Shown piece by piece: positions 42,091 to 53,015 of a stretch of 64,000 bases of DNA. Position 1 is the stretch's first letter; each line of letters starts with the position of its first letter. Source of the stretch: Amycolatopsis mongoliensis (lineage in GTDB: Bacteria > Actinomycetota > Actinomycetes > Mycobacteriales > Pseudonocardiaceae); assembly GCF_030285665.1 (NCBI RefSeq), contig NZ_CP127295.1:4216001-4280000 (forward strand). Direction: 5' to 3'. The notes under the pieces were generated by a model, which worked only from the letters and a program-made list of their open reading frames with translations, did not search any database and was not told where the DNA came from. A program made the position numbers and the translations under genes.

Positions 42091-42890
42091 GCAGCGAGCG
42101 CAGCGTGGGCTTCGGGCAGCCGGTGCGGGAACCGCTGAGCGATCACGAAGCGCCACACCACGGCGTAGAGCTCTCGCAGCCGCGTGAAGAAGCGAAGCGC
42201 GTCTTCGTCGACCTCGCCCGGGTACGCGGCCAGGTACTCCGGGCCGCCCTGCCGGGCGAGGATGCCGAGGTCCCAGGCCAGTGGCCCGCGCCAGGTGTCT
42301 TCGAAGTCCAGCCAGCACGGGCCGGCGGGAGTGGCGATCAGGTTGCCGGGGTGCGCGTCGCCGTGCAGGGGCTGCACGGCGCCGTCCGGCAGCGTCGCGG
42401 CGAGACGGGCCGTCTCGCCGCGCAAGCGGGAGTCCAGGTCGTGCCGGTCGAAGATGCGTTCGAGGTCGTCGAGCGGGCCGCGCCGGGGCAGTTCGCCGGG
42501 GTACTCGCGCAGGGCCGCGTGCACCTCGGCGAGCGAGCGCGCGACGACGTCCGGTGCGTACCGGTGGTCCGGATCGTGCGGGGTGTGGTGCCAGAGCGTG
42601 ACCGGCAGGCCCTCGGCGAAATGCGGTCCGGCCGGGGGATCCGTGGCCGGTGAGACGACGGGCACACCACGTTCCGTGAGGAACCGGGAGACGGCGACGT
42701 CCCGCTCCTGCCAGGCCGGCCCGGGCCGCGCCAGGCGGACGGTCCCCGGCACCCGCGCGACCAGCGGACCCAGCTTCACCAGCACGTTCGAGCGTTCGTG
42801 GAGCACCTCAGGCTCGTGCTCGCGCAGGCCCAGCCGGGAGGTCACGGTCAGTGCCGCGCGAACCGCGGTGAGCGTGTATTCGTCGGCCAC
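42078..42890 (-). CDS. Aminoglycoside-phosphotransferase-family kinase
   Basis: A 270-residue APH/choline-kinase-fold protein. The catalytic loop is PLHGDAHPGNLI and the Mg2+ segment WLDFEDTWRGPLAWDLG. The N-terminal lobe is short. Such kinases act on antibiotics, choline or other small metabolites; nothing here identifies the acceptor, so resistance should not be assumed. GTG start with an AAGATC-like box on the minus strand. Confidence 0.85.
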   Translation of the reverse strand: MADEYTLTAVRAALTVTSRLGLREHEPEVLHERSNVLVKLGPLVARVPGTVRLARPGPAWQERDVAVSRFLTERGVPVVSPATDPPAGPHFAEGLPVTLWHHTPHDPDHRYAPDVVARSLAEVHAALREYPGELPRRGPLDDLERIFDRHDLDSRLRGETARLAATLPDGAVQPLHGDAHPGNLIATPAGPCWLDFEDTWRGPLAWDLGILARQGGPEYLAAYPGEVDEDALRFFTRLRELYAVVWRFVIAQRFPHRLPEAHAALAAYFS

Positions 42891-43025
42891 GGCCCGATCT
42901 TGCCAGCCGGTGCGCGCGACTGTCGGTAGCGAGGGCTACGATCCCCTTGACCGCCGGAACCGGGCCTCGCCCGCGCCCGGCGGCCGGACGATGACCACCA
43001 CAAGGTTTCAGTGTTGGAGGCAGGA

Positions 43026-44813
43026 GTGACGGCCGTAGCCCCCAAGCCGATCGCCACGCGCCCGTACCCCGCGCGCGAGTCGGTTAAGGGTTCGTACCTG
43101 CTGCGGTTGTTCCGCACGACGGACCACAAGCAGATCGGGATCATGTACCTGGTCACGTCGTTCGCCTTCTTCATGGCGGGCGGCGCGATGGCGATGCTCA
43201 TCCGCACCGAGCTGGCGCGGCCCGGGCAGCAGTTCCTGTCGCAGGAGCAGTACAACCAGCTGTTCACCATGCACGGCACGGTGATGCTGCTGCTGTACGC
43301 GACCCCGATCCTCTTCGGATTCGCGAACTTCGTGCTCCCGCTGCAGATCGGCTCGCCGGACGTCGCGTTCCCGCGGCTGAACGCGTTCTCGTACTGGCTG
43401 TACCTCTTCGGCGGCCTGATCGTGCTGTCCGGCTTCCTGACCCCGGGTGGCGCCGCCGACTTCGGCTGGTTCGCCTACACCCCGCTGTCGGACGCGATCC
43501 ACTCGCCGGGCGTCGGCGCGGACCTGTGGATCTCCGGCCTGGTGGTCTCCGGTCTCGGCACCATCCTCGGCGCGGTCAACATGGTCACCACCGTGGTCTG
43601 CCTGCGCGCGCCGGGCATGACGATGTACCGGATGCCGATCTTCACCTGGAACATCCTGGTGACGTCGATCCTGATCCTGCTCGCCTTCCCGATCCTGACC
43701 GCGGCCCTGATGGGCCTGCTGGCGGACCGGCACCTCGGGGCGCACGTGTTCGACCCCGAAAACGGCGGCGTGATCCTCTGGCAGCACCTGTTCTGGTTCT
43801 TCGGCCATCCCGAGGTGTACATCGTCGCGCTGCCGTTCTTCGGCATCGTGTCGGAGATCTTCCCGGTGTTCAGCCGCAAGCCGCTGTTCGGCTACAAGAG
43901 CCTGGTCTGGGCGACGCTGGCGATCGCGGCCCTGTCGGTCGCGGTGTGGGCGCACCACATGTACGCCACCGGCGCCGTGCTGCTGCCGTTCTTCTCCTTC
44001 ATGACGTTCCTGATCGCCGTTCCGACCGGCATCAAGTTCTTCAACTGGATCGGCACCATGTGGAAGGGCCAGCTGTCCTTCGAGACGCCGATGATCTTCT
44101 CGATGGGCTTCATCGTCACGTTCCTCTTCGGCGGCCTGACCGGCATCATGCTGGCCGCGCCGGCGATCGACTTCCACGTGTCGGACAGCTACTTCGTCGT
44201 CGCGCACTTCCACTACGTGCTCTACGGCACGATCGTGTTCGCCACCTTCGCCGGCATCTACTTCTGGTTCCCGAAGATCACCGGCCGGATGATGGACGAG
44301 AAGCTCGGCAAGTGGCACTTCTGGACCACGTTCATCGGCTTCCACGGCACGTTCCTCGTCCAGCACTGGCTGGGTGCCGAGGGCATGCCGCGCCGGTACG
44401 CGGACTACCTGACCAGTGACGGCTTCACGACGCTGAACACGATCTCGACGATCGGCGCGTACATCCTCGGTGCCTCGACGCTGCCGTTCCTCTGGAACGT
44501 CTTCAAGAGCTACCGGTACGGCGAGATCGTCACGGTGGACGACCCGTGGGGCTACGGCAACTCGCTCGAATGGGCGACGTCCTGCCCGCCGCCGCGGCAC
44601 AACTTCACCGAGCTGCCCCGGATCCGCTCCGAGCGGCCCGCGTTCGAGCTGCACTACCCGCACATGATCGAGCGCCTCCACAAGGAGGGCGAGATCGGCT
44701 TCTTCGGGAAGCAGAAGCTCAACGGCCACGCGGCCCCGTCGCAGGTGCTCACCGAAGCGGTGATCCCGGGAGACCACTCCGGGGACAACGCGAGCGAGCA
44801 AGGCGACAAGTAG
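43026..44813 (+). CDS. ctaD: Cytochrome c oxidase subunit I (aa3 type)
   Basis: Catalytic heme-copper subunit, 595 residues, 12 helices. FFGHPEVYI holds the CuB His-Tyr pair, HHMYATG two CuB His, and [11 protein letters not shown] the heme ligands. Oxidises cytochrome c, reduces O2 to water and pumps protons. GTG 43026 matches known N-termini ([16 protein letters not shown]) and has GGAGG at 43016-43020; GTG 43011 is an alternative. The ctaD-serB order is also found in mycobacteria. Confidence 0.97.
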   Translation: MTAVAPKPIATRPYPARESVKGSYLLRLFRTTDHKQIGIMYLVTSFAFFMAGGAMAMLIRTELARPGQQFLSQEQYNQLFTMHGTVMLLLYATPILFGFANFVLPLQIGSPDVAFPRLNAFSYWLYLFGGLIVLSGFLTPGGAADFGWFAYTPLSDAIHSPGVGADLWISGLVVSGLGTILGAVNMVTTVVCLRAPGMTMYRMPIFTWNILVTSILILLAFPILTAALMGLLADRHLGAHVFDPENGGVILWQHLFWFFGHPEVYIVALPFFGIVSEIFPVFSRKPLFGYKSLVWATLAIAALSVAVWAHHMYATGAVLLPFFSFMTFLIAVPTGIKFFNWIGTMWKGQLSFETPMIFSMGFIVTFLFGGLTGIMLAAPAIDFHVSDSYFVVAHFHYVLYGTIVFATFAGIYFWFPKITGRMMDEKLGKWHFWTTFIGFHGTFLVQHWLGAEGMPRRYADYLTSDGFTTLNTISTIGAYILGASTLPFLWNVFKSYRYGEIVTVDDPWGYGNSLEWATSCPPPRHNFTELPRIRSERPAFELHYPHMIERLHKEGEIGFFGKQKLNGHAAPSQVLTEAVIPGDHSGDNASEQGDK

Positions 44814-44827
44814 GACCCTGATCGAGT

Positions 44828-44866
44828 GAGCGCGTGCCCGGCTTTTGTGAAGCCGGGCACGCGCTC
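44828..44866 (+). terminator. Strong terminator hairpin after ctaD
   Basis: A perfect 17-bp stem (GAGCGCGTGCCCGGCTT and its complement) with a TTGTG loop starts 14 bp after the ctaD stop. No long T-run follows, only TACTTGT. This is the strongest hairpin in the window. Confidence 0.88.
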
Positions 44867-44926
44867 TACTTGTGTCCGAGCACGGACCGGCAGACTGATC
44901 GTGCAGCGTCGCCGAACGAGGGATGA

Positions 44927-46935
<2,009 letters not shown>

Positions 46936-46951
46936 TCGGGTTGGAGCGGGC

Positions 46952-47353
46952 ATGGGACTGGAAGTACAGCGCGACGGGCAGCACGCCTTCGTCGGACGCA
47001 ACGACCGCGGTGCGGAGGTCCGGCTGGGCCGGACGGGCGCGGAAGGGGCGTTCTCGCCCGCGGAGCTGCTGCAGATCGCGGCGGCGGGCTGCAGCGCGGT
47101 GACCGCCGAAGAGCTGATCACGCGGCGAGTCGGTGAAGACGCGAAGTTCCGCGTCACCGTCAGCGCCGACCGGCGTGAGGGTGCCTCGGAGCTGGACGCC
47201 GTGCACGTCGGCTTCGATGTCGACGTGTCGACTTTGGCGGCGGATCAGCGGGAAGCCCTGGCCGGTGCCGTGGATCGCGCGATCGAACGGCTCTGCACGG
47301 TGAGCCGGACGCTCAAGAAGGGGATTCCGGTGACGGAGGAGTTCCCGGCTTAG
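46952..47353 (+). CDS. OsmC/Ohr family protein
   Basis: A 133-residue OsmC-fold protein. The two redox Cys are in AAGCSAVTAEEL and RLCTVSRTLKKG. It reduces organic or fatty-acid hydroperoxides, or belongs to a related OsmC subgroup. ATG 46952 has GGAGCGGG upstream, 16 bp after the previous stop, so it is probably the third gene of the serB operon. Confidence 0.88.
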   Translation: MGLEVQRDGQHAFVGRNDRGAEVRLGRTGAEGAFSPAELLQIAAAGCSAVTAEELITRRVGEDAKFRVTVSADRREGASELDAVHVGFDVDVSTLAADQREALAGAVDRAIERLCTVSRTLKKGIPVTEEFPA

Positions 47354-47591
47354 GGTCGGGAGCGACCGGGATCAGGGAATCCCACTCTTCGGCCAGCCTG
47401 CGCTGGTTTTGCTCGTCGAGGAAGGGCACCACGACGAAGCACGCGCGGCAGACCCGGGCATGCCGCACCAAGAAGACCGGACGCGATTCGAGGAACCCCG
47501 GCCGTTTGAACATCAGCCGGGCCCAGCTCGAGGCGGTGTCGAAGTCGGCGAGCGGGCTCAGCGCGTCTTCGGTGCCGCAGACGGGACAGCG
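47313..47591 (-). CDS. Small Cys-rich (zinc-ribbon-like) protein
   Basis: About 92 residues. CPVCGTEDAL at the start and VCRACFVVVPFLDE later form a probable four-Cys zinc site; the tail is Pro-rich. GTG 47591 follows the upstream gene's stop by 4 nt; an in-frame ATG at 47624 would overlap that gene by 29 bp, so the start is uncertain. Its end overlaps the OsmC gene by 41 bp. Function unknown. Confidence 0.6.
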   Translation of the reverse strand, partial: RCPVCGTEDALSPLADFDTASSWARLMFKRPGFLESRPVFLVRHARVCRACFVVVPFLDEQNQRRLAEEWDSLIPVAPDPKPGTPPSPESPS

Positions 47592-47595
47592 CACC

Positions 47596-47937
47596 TCAGT
47601 TTTCGCTGGATTCCCAGACCACATAGGCCTGGTCGGCGTCGGTCGTCATGGCCTCGATGAACTTCTCGTTGTCGAAGCCGGGCAGGGCCTGCAGGCGCTC
47701 GATGAGCGCGTCGGCCGCCGGGTCGCCGCTTGGCACCGCCGTGCCCTTGCCATCCGTGCCCACCAGCATGAAGAACACGTCTTCGTTCCACGGGCCGTCG
47801 GGGATCACCCGGACCATCACCGACGACAGACCGGCCCACGTGACAGCTTCTTCGCTGCCGTCCGCGAGCCGCCGCCGCACGCCGGTGTCGTCGACACTGA
47901 CGGTCCGGGACTGTGCGCTGGACGAATCCTGGGTCAA
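47596..47937 (-). CDS. Conserved hypothetical acidic protein
   Basis: A 113-residue acidic protein without membrane segments. It has a PH-like or beta-rich pattern (VTWAGLSSVMVRVIPDGPW, DVFFMLVGTDGKG) and ends in a helix and strand (NEKFIEAMTTDADQAYVVWE). I do not recognise a characterised family. It is followed closely by the Cys-rich gene. The 15-bp inverted repeat pair lies directly upstream. Confidence 0.6.
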   Translation of the reverse strand: MTQDSSSAQSRTVSVDDTGVRRRLADGSEEAVTWAGLSSVMVRVIPDGPWNEDVFFMLVGTDGKGTAVPSGDPAADALIERLQALPGFDNEKFIEAMTTDADQAYVVWESSEN

Positions 47938-47965
47938 CCGGTGCTCCCTTGTTGCTGTGCCGCTC

Positions 47966-48055
47966 GTACTGATCCGACCACAGCCACGGCCGAATGACTC
48001 CGCAGCGGCGGTTACGTTCTGTGTGGGGGCGGCCTGCTTTTGGTCGGATCAGTAC
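47966..48055. repeat. 15-bp perfect inverted repeats flanking 60 bp
   Basis: GTACTGATCCGACCA at 47966-47980 and its exact complement at 48041-48055 bound a 60-bp interior in the gap between dinG's 3' end and the 47937 gene start. The ends look like terminal inverted repeats of a tiny non-autonomous element, or a pair of regulator sites. No clear target-site duplication flanks it. Confidence 0.75.
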
Positions 48056-48095
48056 TTGGGTTGCTTCACCGTACCGGGCGGTGTTGTGGACCGCG

Positions 48096-50147
48096 TCACG
48101 CGGGCGCGGCTGCGTCCAGTCGGCGCAACGCGTCCCGCGCCACCTTCGGGTCCATCGTGGGCCAGAACGGCGGCAGCGAGGCACGGAGGAATCCGCCGTA
48201 GCGGGCGTTCGCCAGCCGCGAATCCAGCACCGCGACCACGCCGCGGTCGGTGACCGACCGGTGCAGCCGCCCGGTGCCCTGCGCCAGCAGCAGCGCCGCG
48301 TGTGTGGCCGCCACCGTGAGGAACCCGTTGCCGCCGCGGGCTTCCACCGCGCGTTGCCGGGCCGAGGACACCGGGTCGTCCGGGCGCGGGAACGGGATCC
48401 GGTCGACCACCACGAGCTGCAGCGACGGCCCGGGCACGTCCACGCCCTGCCACAGGCTGAGCGTGCCGAACAGGCACGTGCGGACGTCCTCGGAGAACTT
48501 CTGGACCAGCAGCGATGTCGCGTCCTCGCCCTGGCAGAGGATCGGGAAGTCGAGCCGCTCGCGCATCTCCTCGGCCGCCTGCTTGGCCGCCCGCATCGAG
48601 GAGAACAGCCCCAGCGTGCGCCCGCCCGCGGCCTCGACCAGCTCGGCCAGTTCGTCCATTGTGGACGATGCGAGGCCGTCGCGGCCCGGCGGCGGCAGGT
48701 GCTTGGCCAGGTAGAGGATGCCGTTGCGCTTGTGGTCGAACGGCGAGCCGACGTCCAGGCCGGTCCACTTCGGCCCGGAATCGGTGTCGGACGGCGCTTC
48801 CTTGTCCGTCGCGGCGCCCGGTGCCTTCTCGACGCGTGCCGCGGCCGGCGGGAGCCCCCACTGGCGCGCCATGGTGTCGAACGTGCCGCCCAGGGTCAGC
48901 GTCGCCGAGGTGAGGACCGTCGTGTGCAGGTTGAAGACGCGCTCGCGCAGCAGCCCGGCGACGCCCAGCGGGGCGACCTTCAGCGCCGGCGGCCGCGGGT
49001 TCGACGAGTACTTGTCGCCGGAGAGCCACACGACGTCGCGCTGGTGCGCCTGGTCGTCGTCGAACGCCTCCAGCAGCCGGACCGCGGTGTCGTGCACCTC
49101 GTCGAGCAGCGAGCGCGCCAGCTTGCGCGCGGTGGCCCCTTCGACGTCCTCCTTGCGATCCGAGCCCAGCGCCGTGATGCACCGGTGCGCGGCGTCGCGG
49201 ATCGCCGGGATGGCGCCCTTCAACGGCTGGGGCAGCTCGTCCATCCGGCCCGCGGGCAGGTCGTCGACGATCAGCGCCAGCCCGTCACCCGCCTCCAGCA
49301 GGCCGTCGGCGACGTCGGCGTCGATCAGCTTGCCGCAGCGGCGCGCCGCCGACGCGCACATCGCGCTGGTCAGCTCGCCGGTGGCGACCGAGGTGACGCG
49401 GTCGACGAGGTCGTGCGCCTCGTCGATGATCACGACGTCGTGGTCCGGCAGGACCTGGTAGCCCTGCAGGGCGTCGATCGCCAGCAGCGCGTGGTTGGTG
49501 ACGATGACGTCGGCGCGGCCGGCCTCGGCGCGAGCCTTCTCGGCGAAGCAGTCCGTGCCGATCGGGCAGCGCGAAGCGCCGAGACATTCCTTCGCGGTCA
49601 CCGACACCTGGCGCCACGCCTGGTCGGTGACGCCGGGGACGAGCTCGTCGCGGTCGCCGGTTTCGGTGTCCGACGCCCACTCCCGCAGCCTCGTGACCTC
49701 CTTGCCCAGCCGCGACACCGCGAACGGGTCGAAGAGCTGGGCGTCCTCCGGCTCGTCCGGTGCGCCGGAGTCCAGGCGGTGCAGGCACATGTAGTTGCGG
49801 CGGCCCTTGAGGATCGCGAAGGTCGGTTCGCGGCCGAGCGGCTTCTTCAGCGCTTTCGCCAGGCGCGGGAGGTCGCGGTCGACGAGCTGGCGCTGCAGCG
49901 CGATCGTCGCCGTGGAGACCACGACGGTGGCTTCCTTCTCGACGGCGTGGCGGATCGCGGGGACGAGGTAGGCCAAGGACTTGCCGGTGCCGGTGCCGGC
50001 CTGCACGGCCAGGTGCTCGCCGGTGCGGATGGCGCGGCCGACGGCGTCGGCCATCTGCACCTGCCCTGGGCGTTCGGCACCCCCGACGGACTCCACCGCG
50101 TGGGTGAGGAGTTCGAGGACGCCGGGGAAGTCAGTTCGGGCGGGCAC
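48096..50147 (-). CDS. dinG: ATP-dependent helicase, DinG/XPD-like with Fe-S cluster
   Basis: A 683-residue superfamily 2 helicase (5'-3'). Walker A AGTGTGKS at 50-57, DEAH at 242-245, and four Cys (121, 188, 194, 200; ECLGASRCPIGTDC) for a 4Fe-4S cluster. C-terminal motif AQGTGRLHRS is motif VI. Unwinds forked, R-loop or G-quadruplex DNA in repair. GTG with TAATGT (minus strand, 50154-50159) 6 nt upstream: leaderless. Same position relative to pncB as Rv1329c. Confidence 0.95.
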   Translation of the reverse strand: MPARTDFPGVLELLTHAVESVGGAERPGQVQMADAVGRAIRTGEHLAVQAGTGTGKSLAYLVPAIRHAVEKEATVVVSTATIALQRQLVDRDLPRLAKALKKPLGREPTFAILKGRRNYMCLHRLDSGAPDEPEDAQLFDPFAVSRLGKEVTRLREWASDTETGDRDELVPGVTDQAWRQVSVTAKECLGASRCPIGTDCFAEKARAEAGRADVIVTNHALLAIDALQGYQVLPDHDVVIIDEAHDLVDRVTSVATGELTSAMCASAARRCGKLIDADVADGLLEAGDGLALIVDDLPAGRMDELPQPLKGAIPAIRDAAHRCITALGSDRKEDVEGATARKLARSLLDEVHDTAVRLLEAFDDDQAHQRDVVWLSGDKYSSNPRPPALKVAPLGVAGLLRERVFNLHTTVLTSATLTLGGTFDTMARQWGLPPAAARVEKAPGAATDKEAPSDTDSGPKWTGLDVGSPFDHKRNGILYLAKHLPPPGRDGLASSTMDELAELVEAAGGRTLGLFSSMRAAKQAAEEMRERLDFPILCQGEDATSLLVQKFSEDVRTCLFGTLSLWQGVDVPGPSLQLVVVDRIPFPRPDDPVSSARQRAVEARGGNGFLTVAATHAALLLAQGTGRLHRSVTDRGVVAVLDSRLANARYGGFLRASLPPFWPTMDPKVARDALRRLDAAAPA

Positions 50148-50226
50148 AGCGACACATTAGCCGCCACCGCCGACAGGATCGGTGATCCGTCGCGAACGGG
50201 CCACTCGCGCCGTGTGCAGGAGACGG

Positions 50227-50262
50227 CGAAGGGGCCCGCCGTCGCGACGGCAGGCCCCTTCG
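50227..50262 (-). terminator. Terminator hairpin after bioY
   Basis: An outer 10-bp stem (CGAAGGGGCC/GGCCCCTTCG) encloses a second perfect palindrome (GCCGTCGCGACGGC). It sits 8 bp beyond the bioY stop and upstream of dinG, so it separates the two transcripts. Confidence 0.85.
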
Positions 50263-50269
50263 GCACGCG

Positions 50270-50860
50270 TCAGTCCTCGGAACGGCGGCCCGAGACCAGC
50301 TTCCAGGTCAGCGGCAGCAACCCGGCGGCCACGACGATCTTGATCGCGTCCCCGACCAGGAACGGCGTCACGCCCTTGGCGAACGCGGTCGGCAGGGCGA
50401 ACCCGGTCGACGCCATCAGCCACGGCACGCCGAACGCGTAGATCACGACGTTGCCGAGCACCATGGTGCCCGCGGTGCGCACCGGTGTCCGGTCGCCGCC
50501 GCGGCCGGCGAGCGCGCCGACCAGCGCGCCGGCGAAGACGAACCCGACGATGTAGCCGGCGCTCGCGCCGGACAGGCCCGCGGTGCCGTGCTGGAACCAC
50601 GGCACGCCCACGGCGCCGACGAGCAGGTACACCAGCATCGACGCGGCGCCGCGCGACATGCCGAGCGACGCGCCGACGAGCAGCGCGGCGAACGTCTGGC
50701 CGGTCATCGGCACCGGGCTGCCCGGGACCGGGATGGTCAGCTGCGCGGCGGCGCCGGTGAGCACGGCACCGCCGGCGACCAGCGCGATGTCCCGGACGAG
50801 CGAGCCGGGCACGAGGTCGGCCAGCACGGGCCGCTTGCCGGCGAAGGACAGCGAAGACAC
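50270..50860 (-). CDS. bioY: Biotin transporter BioY (ECF S component)
   Basis: A 196-residue substrate-binding membrane component for biotin uptake, about six helices: TGQTFAALLVGASLGMSRGAASM and GIVGFVFAGALVGALAGRGGD-like segments are typical. No ECF A or T genes adjoin, so it works alone or with a shared module. GTG 50860 has GGGAGG just upstream; the longer reading to 50938 is rejected. Confidence 0.93.
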   Translation of the reverse strand: MSSLSFAGKRPVLADLVPGSLVRDIALVAGGAVLTGAAAQLTIPVPGSPVPMTGQTFAALLVGASLGMSRGAASMLVYLLVGAVGVPWFQHGTAGLSGASAGYIVGFVFAGALVGALAGRGGDRTPVRTAGTMVLGNVVIYAFGVPWLMASTGFALPTAFAKGVTPFLVGDAIKIVVAAGLLPLTWKLVSGRRSED

Positions 50861-50892
50861 GAAACCTCCCTGGGTGAGCAGACGATCGAGGT

Positions 50893-50904
50893 TAACGCTC
50901 GTTA
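50893..50904. promoter_or_regulatory. Palindrome in the bioY promoter
   Basis: TAACGCTCGTTA is a 5+2+5 palindrome 33 bp upstream of the bioY start. On the minus strand a TAACCT hexamer overlaps its edge and could be the -10 box. The position suits a biotin-responsive repressor (BioQ or similar), but the sequence alone does not identify the regulator. Confidence 0.45.
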
Positions 50905-51037
50905 CCCCGGGAAAAACCCCGGAAGTTGCGTTCCTCACCGGCCACCCGTCCGGGTGGACCCGATCAGGGAAGGCACCCGGCCTGCCGATGACGAAGAGGG
51001 TAACTACGAACTGTCACGGAACCGAGGAGGCCGGTGC

Positions 51038-51685
51038 ATGCGAAACGCCAGGAAGAGGACATTCCGGTTGCTGGCGGTGACGACGCTGGCCGCCCCGCTC
51101 CTGGTCGCCGCCGCGCCGGTCACGTCCACCGGATGGGCGTCTTCCGGCTCGGTCGACGTGACCATCGACAACGAGCACGTCGTCACCGGTGAACTGGCGA
51201 AATGCACCGTCGACGGCCCCTACAGCGCCCGGACGCAGGGCGGTGAGACCGGTGACGTCGCGGTGTTCGGCTTCGGCGAGACCGGCTGCGGGCGCTCGGA
51301 CGCGGTGTCGATCGCGCAGGCGTCCGGGCACCGGTTCGAGACCACCGTGCTGAAGCGCTACGGCGGCCCGGCGCTCTCCGTGCGCACCTATTCGGCGAAG
51401 TGCGCGACGACGGCCACCGGCAGCCTGGGCGAGGTCGAGGTCGGCACGGTCGGCGGGATCACCGTGCCCGCGCAGATCCCGCCGAACGATCGGATCGTCA
51501 TCCCCGGCGGGCCCGCGGGCACCGCGCTGGCGACGGTGATCCTCAACGAGACCGTGACGCCCCAGCCGCCGGACGGCAGCCTGGTGACGCACGCGCTGCA
51601 CATCAAGCTGTTCCCGCAGGGCGGCCCGGCGAGCGGGGACATCTACCTCGGCACGGCGGCGTGCGACCCGTTCGGGAAGAAGTAG
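51038..51685 (+). CDS. Secreted protein of unknown function
   Basis: A 215-residue protein with a signal peptide: basic start (RNARKRTFRLL), hydrophobic core (AVTTLAAPLLVAAAP), likely cleavage near residue 28. The mature part is beta-rich with four Cys (AKCTVDG, ETGCGRS, SAKCATT, TAACDP), probably two disulfides. It resembles actinobacterial choice-of-anchor-type secreted proteins, but I cannot name a family. ATG 51038 has GAGGAGG upstream. Confidence 0.75.
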   Translation: MRNARKRTFRLLAVTTLAAPLLVAAAPVTSTGWASSGSVDVTIDNEHVVTGELAKCTVDGPYSARTQGGETGDVAVFGFGETGCGRSDAVSIAQASGHRFETTVLKRYGGPALSVRTYSAKCATTATGSLGEVEVGTVGGITVPAQIPPNDRIVIPGGPAGTALATVILNETVTPQPPDGSLVTHALHIKLFPQGGPASGDIYLGTAACDPFGKK

Positions 51686-51770
51686 CGCCCCAAGGCGGCC
51701 TTGGGTGCATCCAACGCACCGAAGGCCGCCGTGGGTGCGTTGAACGCACCGAAGGCCACATTGGGGCGCT
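51684..51770. repeat. Structured intergenic repeat with nested palindromes
   Basis: Outer 10-bp inverted arms AGCGCCCCAA (51684-51693) and TTGGGGCGCT (51761-51770) enclose two 25-nt direct repeats (51703-51727 and 51733-51757; GGGTGC....AACGCACCGAAGGCC, period 30). The second contains a perfect 17-nt palindrome (51734-51750). The left arm includes the last two bases of the stop codon. It separates convergent genes and may also terminate both. Confidence 0.85.
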
Positions 51771-51782
51771 CAGGGCCGGGGG

Positions 51783-52427
51783 TCAGACGGTCGTGAAGCG
51801 GGCAGCCGCCGCGACGAACTCGCCGGCCCGGGTCGCCAGGTCCGGGAGGCTCCCGCTCGGCGAGAGCGCGTCGCCCAGCAACGGGGTCGCCGCGGCGACC
51901 GCGATCGCGCCCGCGCGCAGGTAGCCCTCGACGTCGGCCAGGTGGACGCCACCGGTCGGGACCAGCGGGACGTCCGGCAGGGGCGCCCGGATCGCGCGCA
52001 GGTACGCGACCCCGCCGACGGCCGCGACCGGGAACACCTTGACCGCGGCCGCACCGAGGCGCCAGGCCTGGTCGATCTCCGTCGGCGTCAGCGCGCCGCA
52101 GATCACCGGGGTCTCCAGTTCGGCGGCGCGTTCGAGGACGGCCGGGTTGACCGTCGGCGTGATCAGGTACGCGGCGCCGGCGTCGACCGCGATGTCCACA
52201 TCGGACGATTCGCGGACGCTGCCCGCGCCGATCAGCGCGTCGTCGCCGAGCGCCAGGCGCAGCGCGGTGATCGCGGCGGGCGCGCCCGGCGTCGTCAGCG
52301 TCGCTTCGAGCAGGCGGATGCCCGCCGCGTGCAGCACCATCGCCGCGTCGGCGAACCGCGATGCGTCGGACGCGCGCAGGATCGCGACGAGCCGGTGTTC
52401 CGCCAGCGCGGCCTGCAGATCCTTCAC
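51783..52427 (-). CDS. eda: KDPG/KHG aldolase family protein
   Basis: A 214-residue class I aldolase (2-keto-3-deoxy-6-phosphogluconate / 4-hydroxy-2-oxoglutarate type). Glu in LLEATLTTPGA, the Schiff-base Lys in AVKVFPVAAVGG, and PTGGVHLADVEGYL for phosphate binding. It makes pyruvate from a keto-deoxy sugar acid. The GTG overlaps the pncA stop (GTGA); this is the last gene of the pncB-pncA-eda strand run. Confidence 0.9.
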   Translation of the reverse strand: MKDLQAALAEHRLVAILRASDASRFADAAMVLHAAGIRLLEATLTTPGAPAAITALRLALGDDALIGAGSVRESSDVDIAVDAGAAYLITPTVNPAVLERAAELETPVICGALTPTEIDQAWRLGAAAVKVFPVAAVGGVAYLRAIRAPLPDVPLVPTGGVHLADVEGYLRAGAIAVAAATPLLGDALSPSGSLPDLATRAGEFVAAAARFTTV

Positions 52428-53002
52428 GCGGCCGGCCCGACGAACGCCGTGCCGGTGTGGGTGATCCCCGCCTTGTCGAAGTCCTCGATCGTCGCGTCCA
52501 CCGTCGGCTGCGACCCGCCGACCGTCAGGTCCAGCAGCACCCGCACGCCGAAGCCCGCCTTCGCCGCGTCGAGCGCCGTCGCGCGGACGCAGAAGTCGGT
52601 CGCGATGCCGACGACGTCGACGTCGGTGACGTCGTGCTCGCGCAGCCACGTCTCCAGGGACTTCCCGTCGCGGGACGCGCCCTCGAAACCGGAGTACGCG
52701 GCGCTGTACTCGCCCTTGGAGAACACCTCGCCGATCGGGACGACGTCGAGCGCGGGGTGGAACGACGCGCCCGGCGTGCCGGCGACGCAGTGCACCGGCC
52801 AGCTGTCCTTGAAGTCGGGCGTCTCGCTGAAGTGGTCGCCCGGGTCGATGTGGTTGTCCCGGGTGGCCACGACGTGGCTGTACCCGCCTTCCACGGCCTG
52901 CTTCGAGATGGCGGCCGCCGCGGCGGCCCCGCCCGGCAGGCCGAGCGACCCCCCTTCACAGAAGTCGTTCTGGACGTCCACCACGATCAGCGCGGTTCCC
53001 AT
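52424..53002 (-). CDS. pncA: Nicotinamidase/pyrazinamidase
   Basis: Deamidates nicotinamide to nicotinate in NAD salvage. 192 residues, very close in pattern to M. tuberculosis PncA: Asp9 in VVDVQNDFCEGGSL, DNHIDPGDHFSETPDF for the metal site, Cys in GIATDFCVRATALDA. The known enzyme also activates pyrazinamide. It lies 14 bp after pncB, giving nicotinamide to nicotinate to NaMN in one operon. Confidence 0.96.
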   Translation of the reverse strand: MGTALIVVDVQNDFCEGGSLGLPGGAAAAAAISKQAVEGGYSHVVATRDNHIDPGDHFSETPDFKDSWPVHCVAGTPGASFHPALDVVPIGEVFSKGEYSAAYSGFEGASRDGKSLETWLREHDVTDVDVVGIATDFCVRATALDAAKAGFGVRVLLDLTVGGSQPTVDATIEDFDKAGITHTGTAFVGPAA

Positions 53003-53015
53003 GGTCGAACTCCGT

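Noticed and set aside
42078..42890. Aminoglycoside resistance gene
   Set aside because: The fold is shared with many metabolite kinases; nothing specific to antibiotic acceptors is visible.
47966..48055. Insertion sequence
   Set aside because: Only 90 bp, no transposase and no clear target duplication; kept only as an inverted-repeat element.
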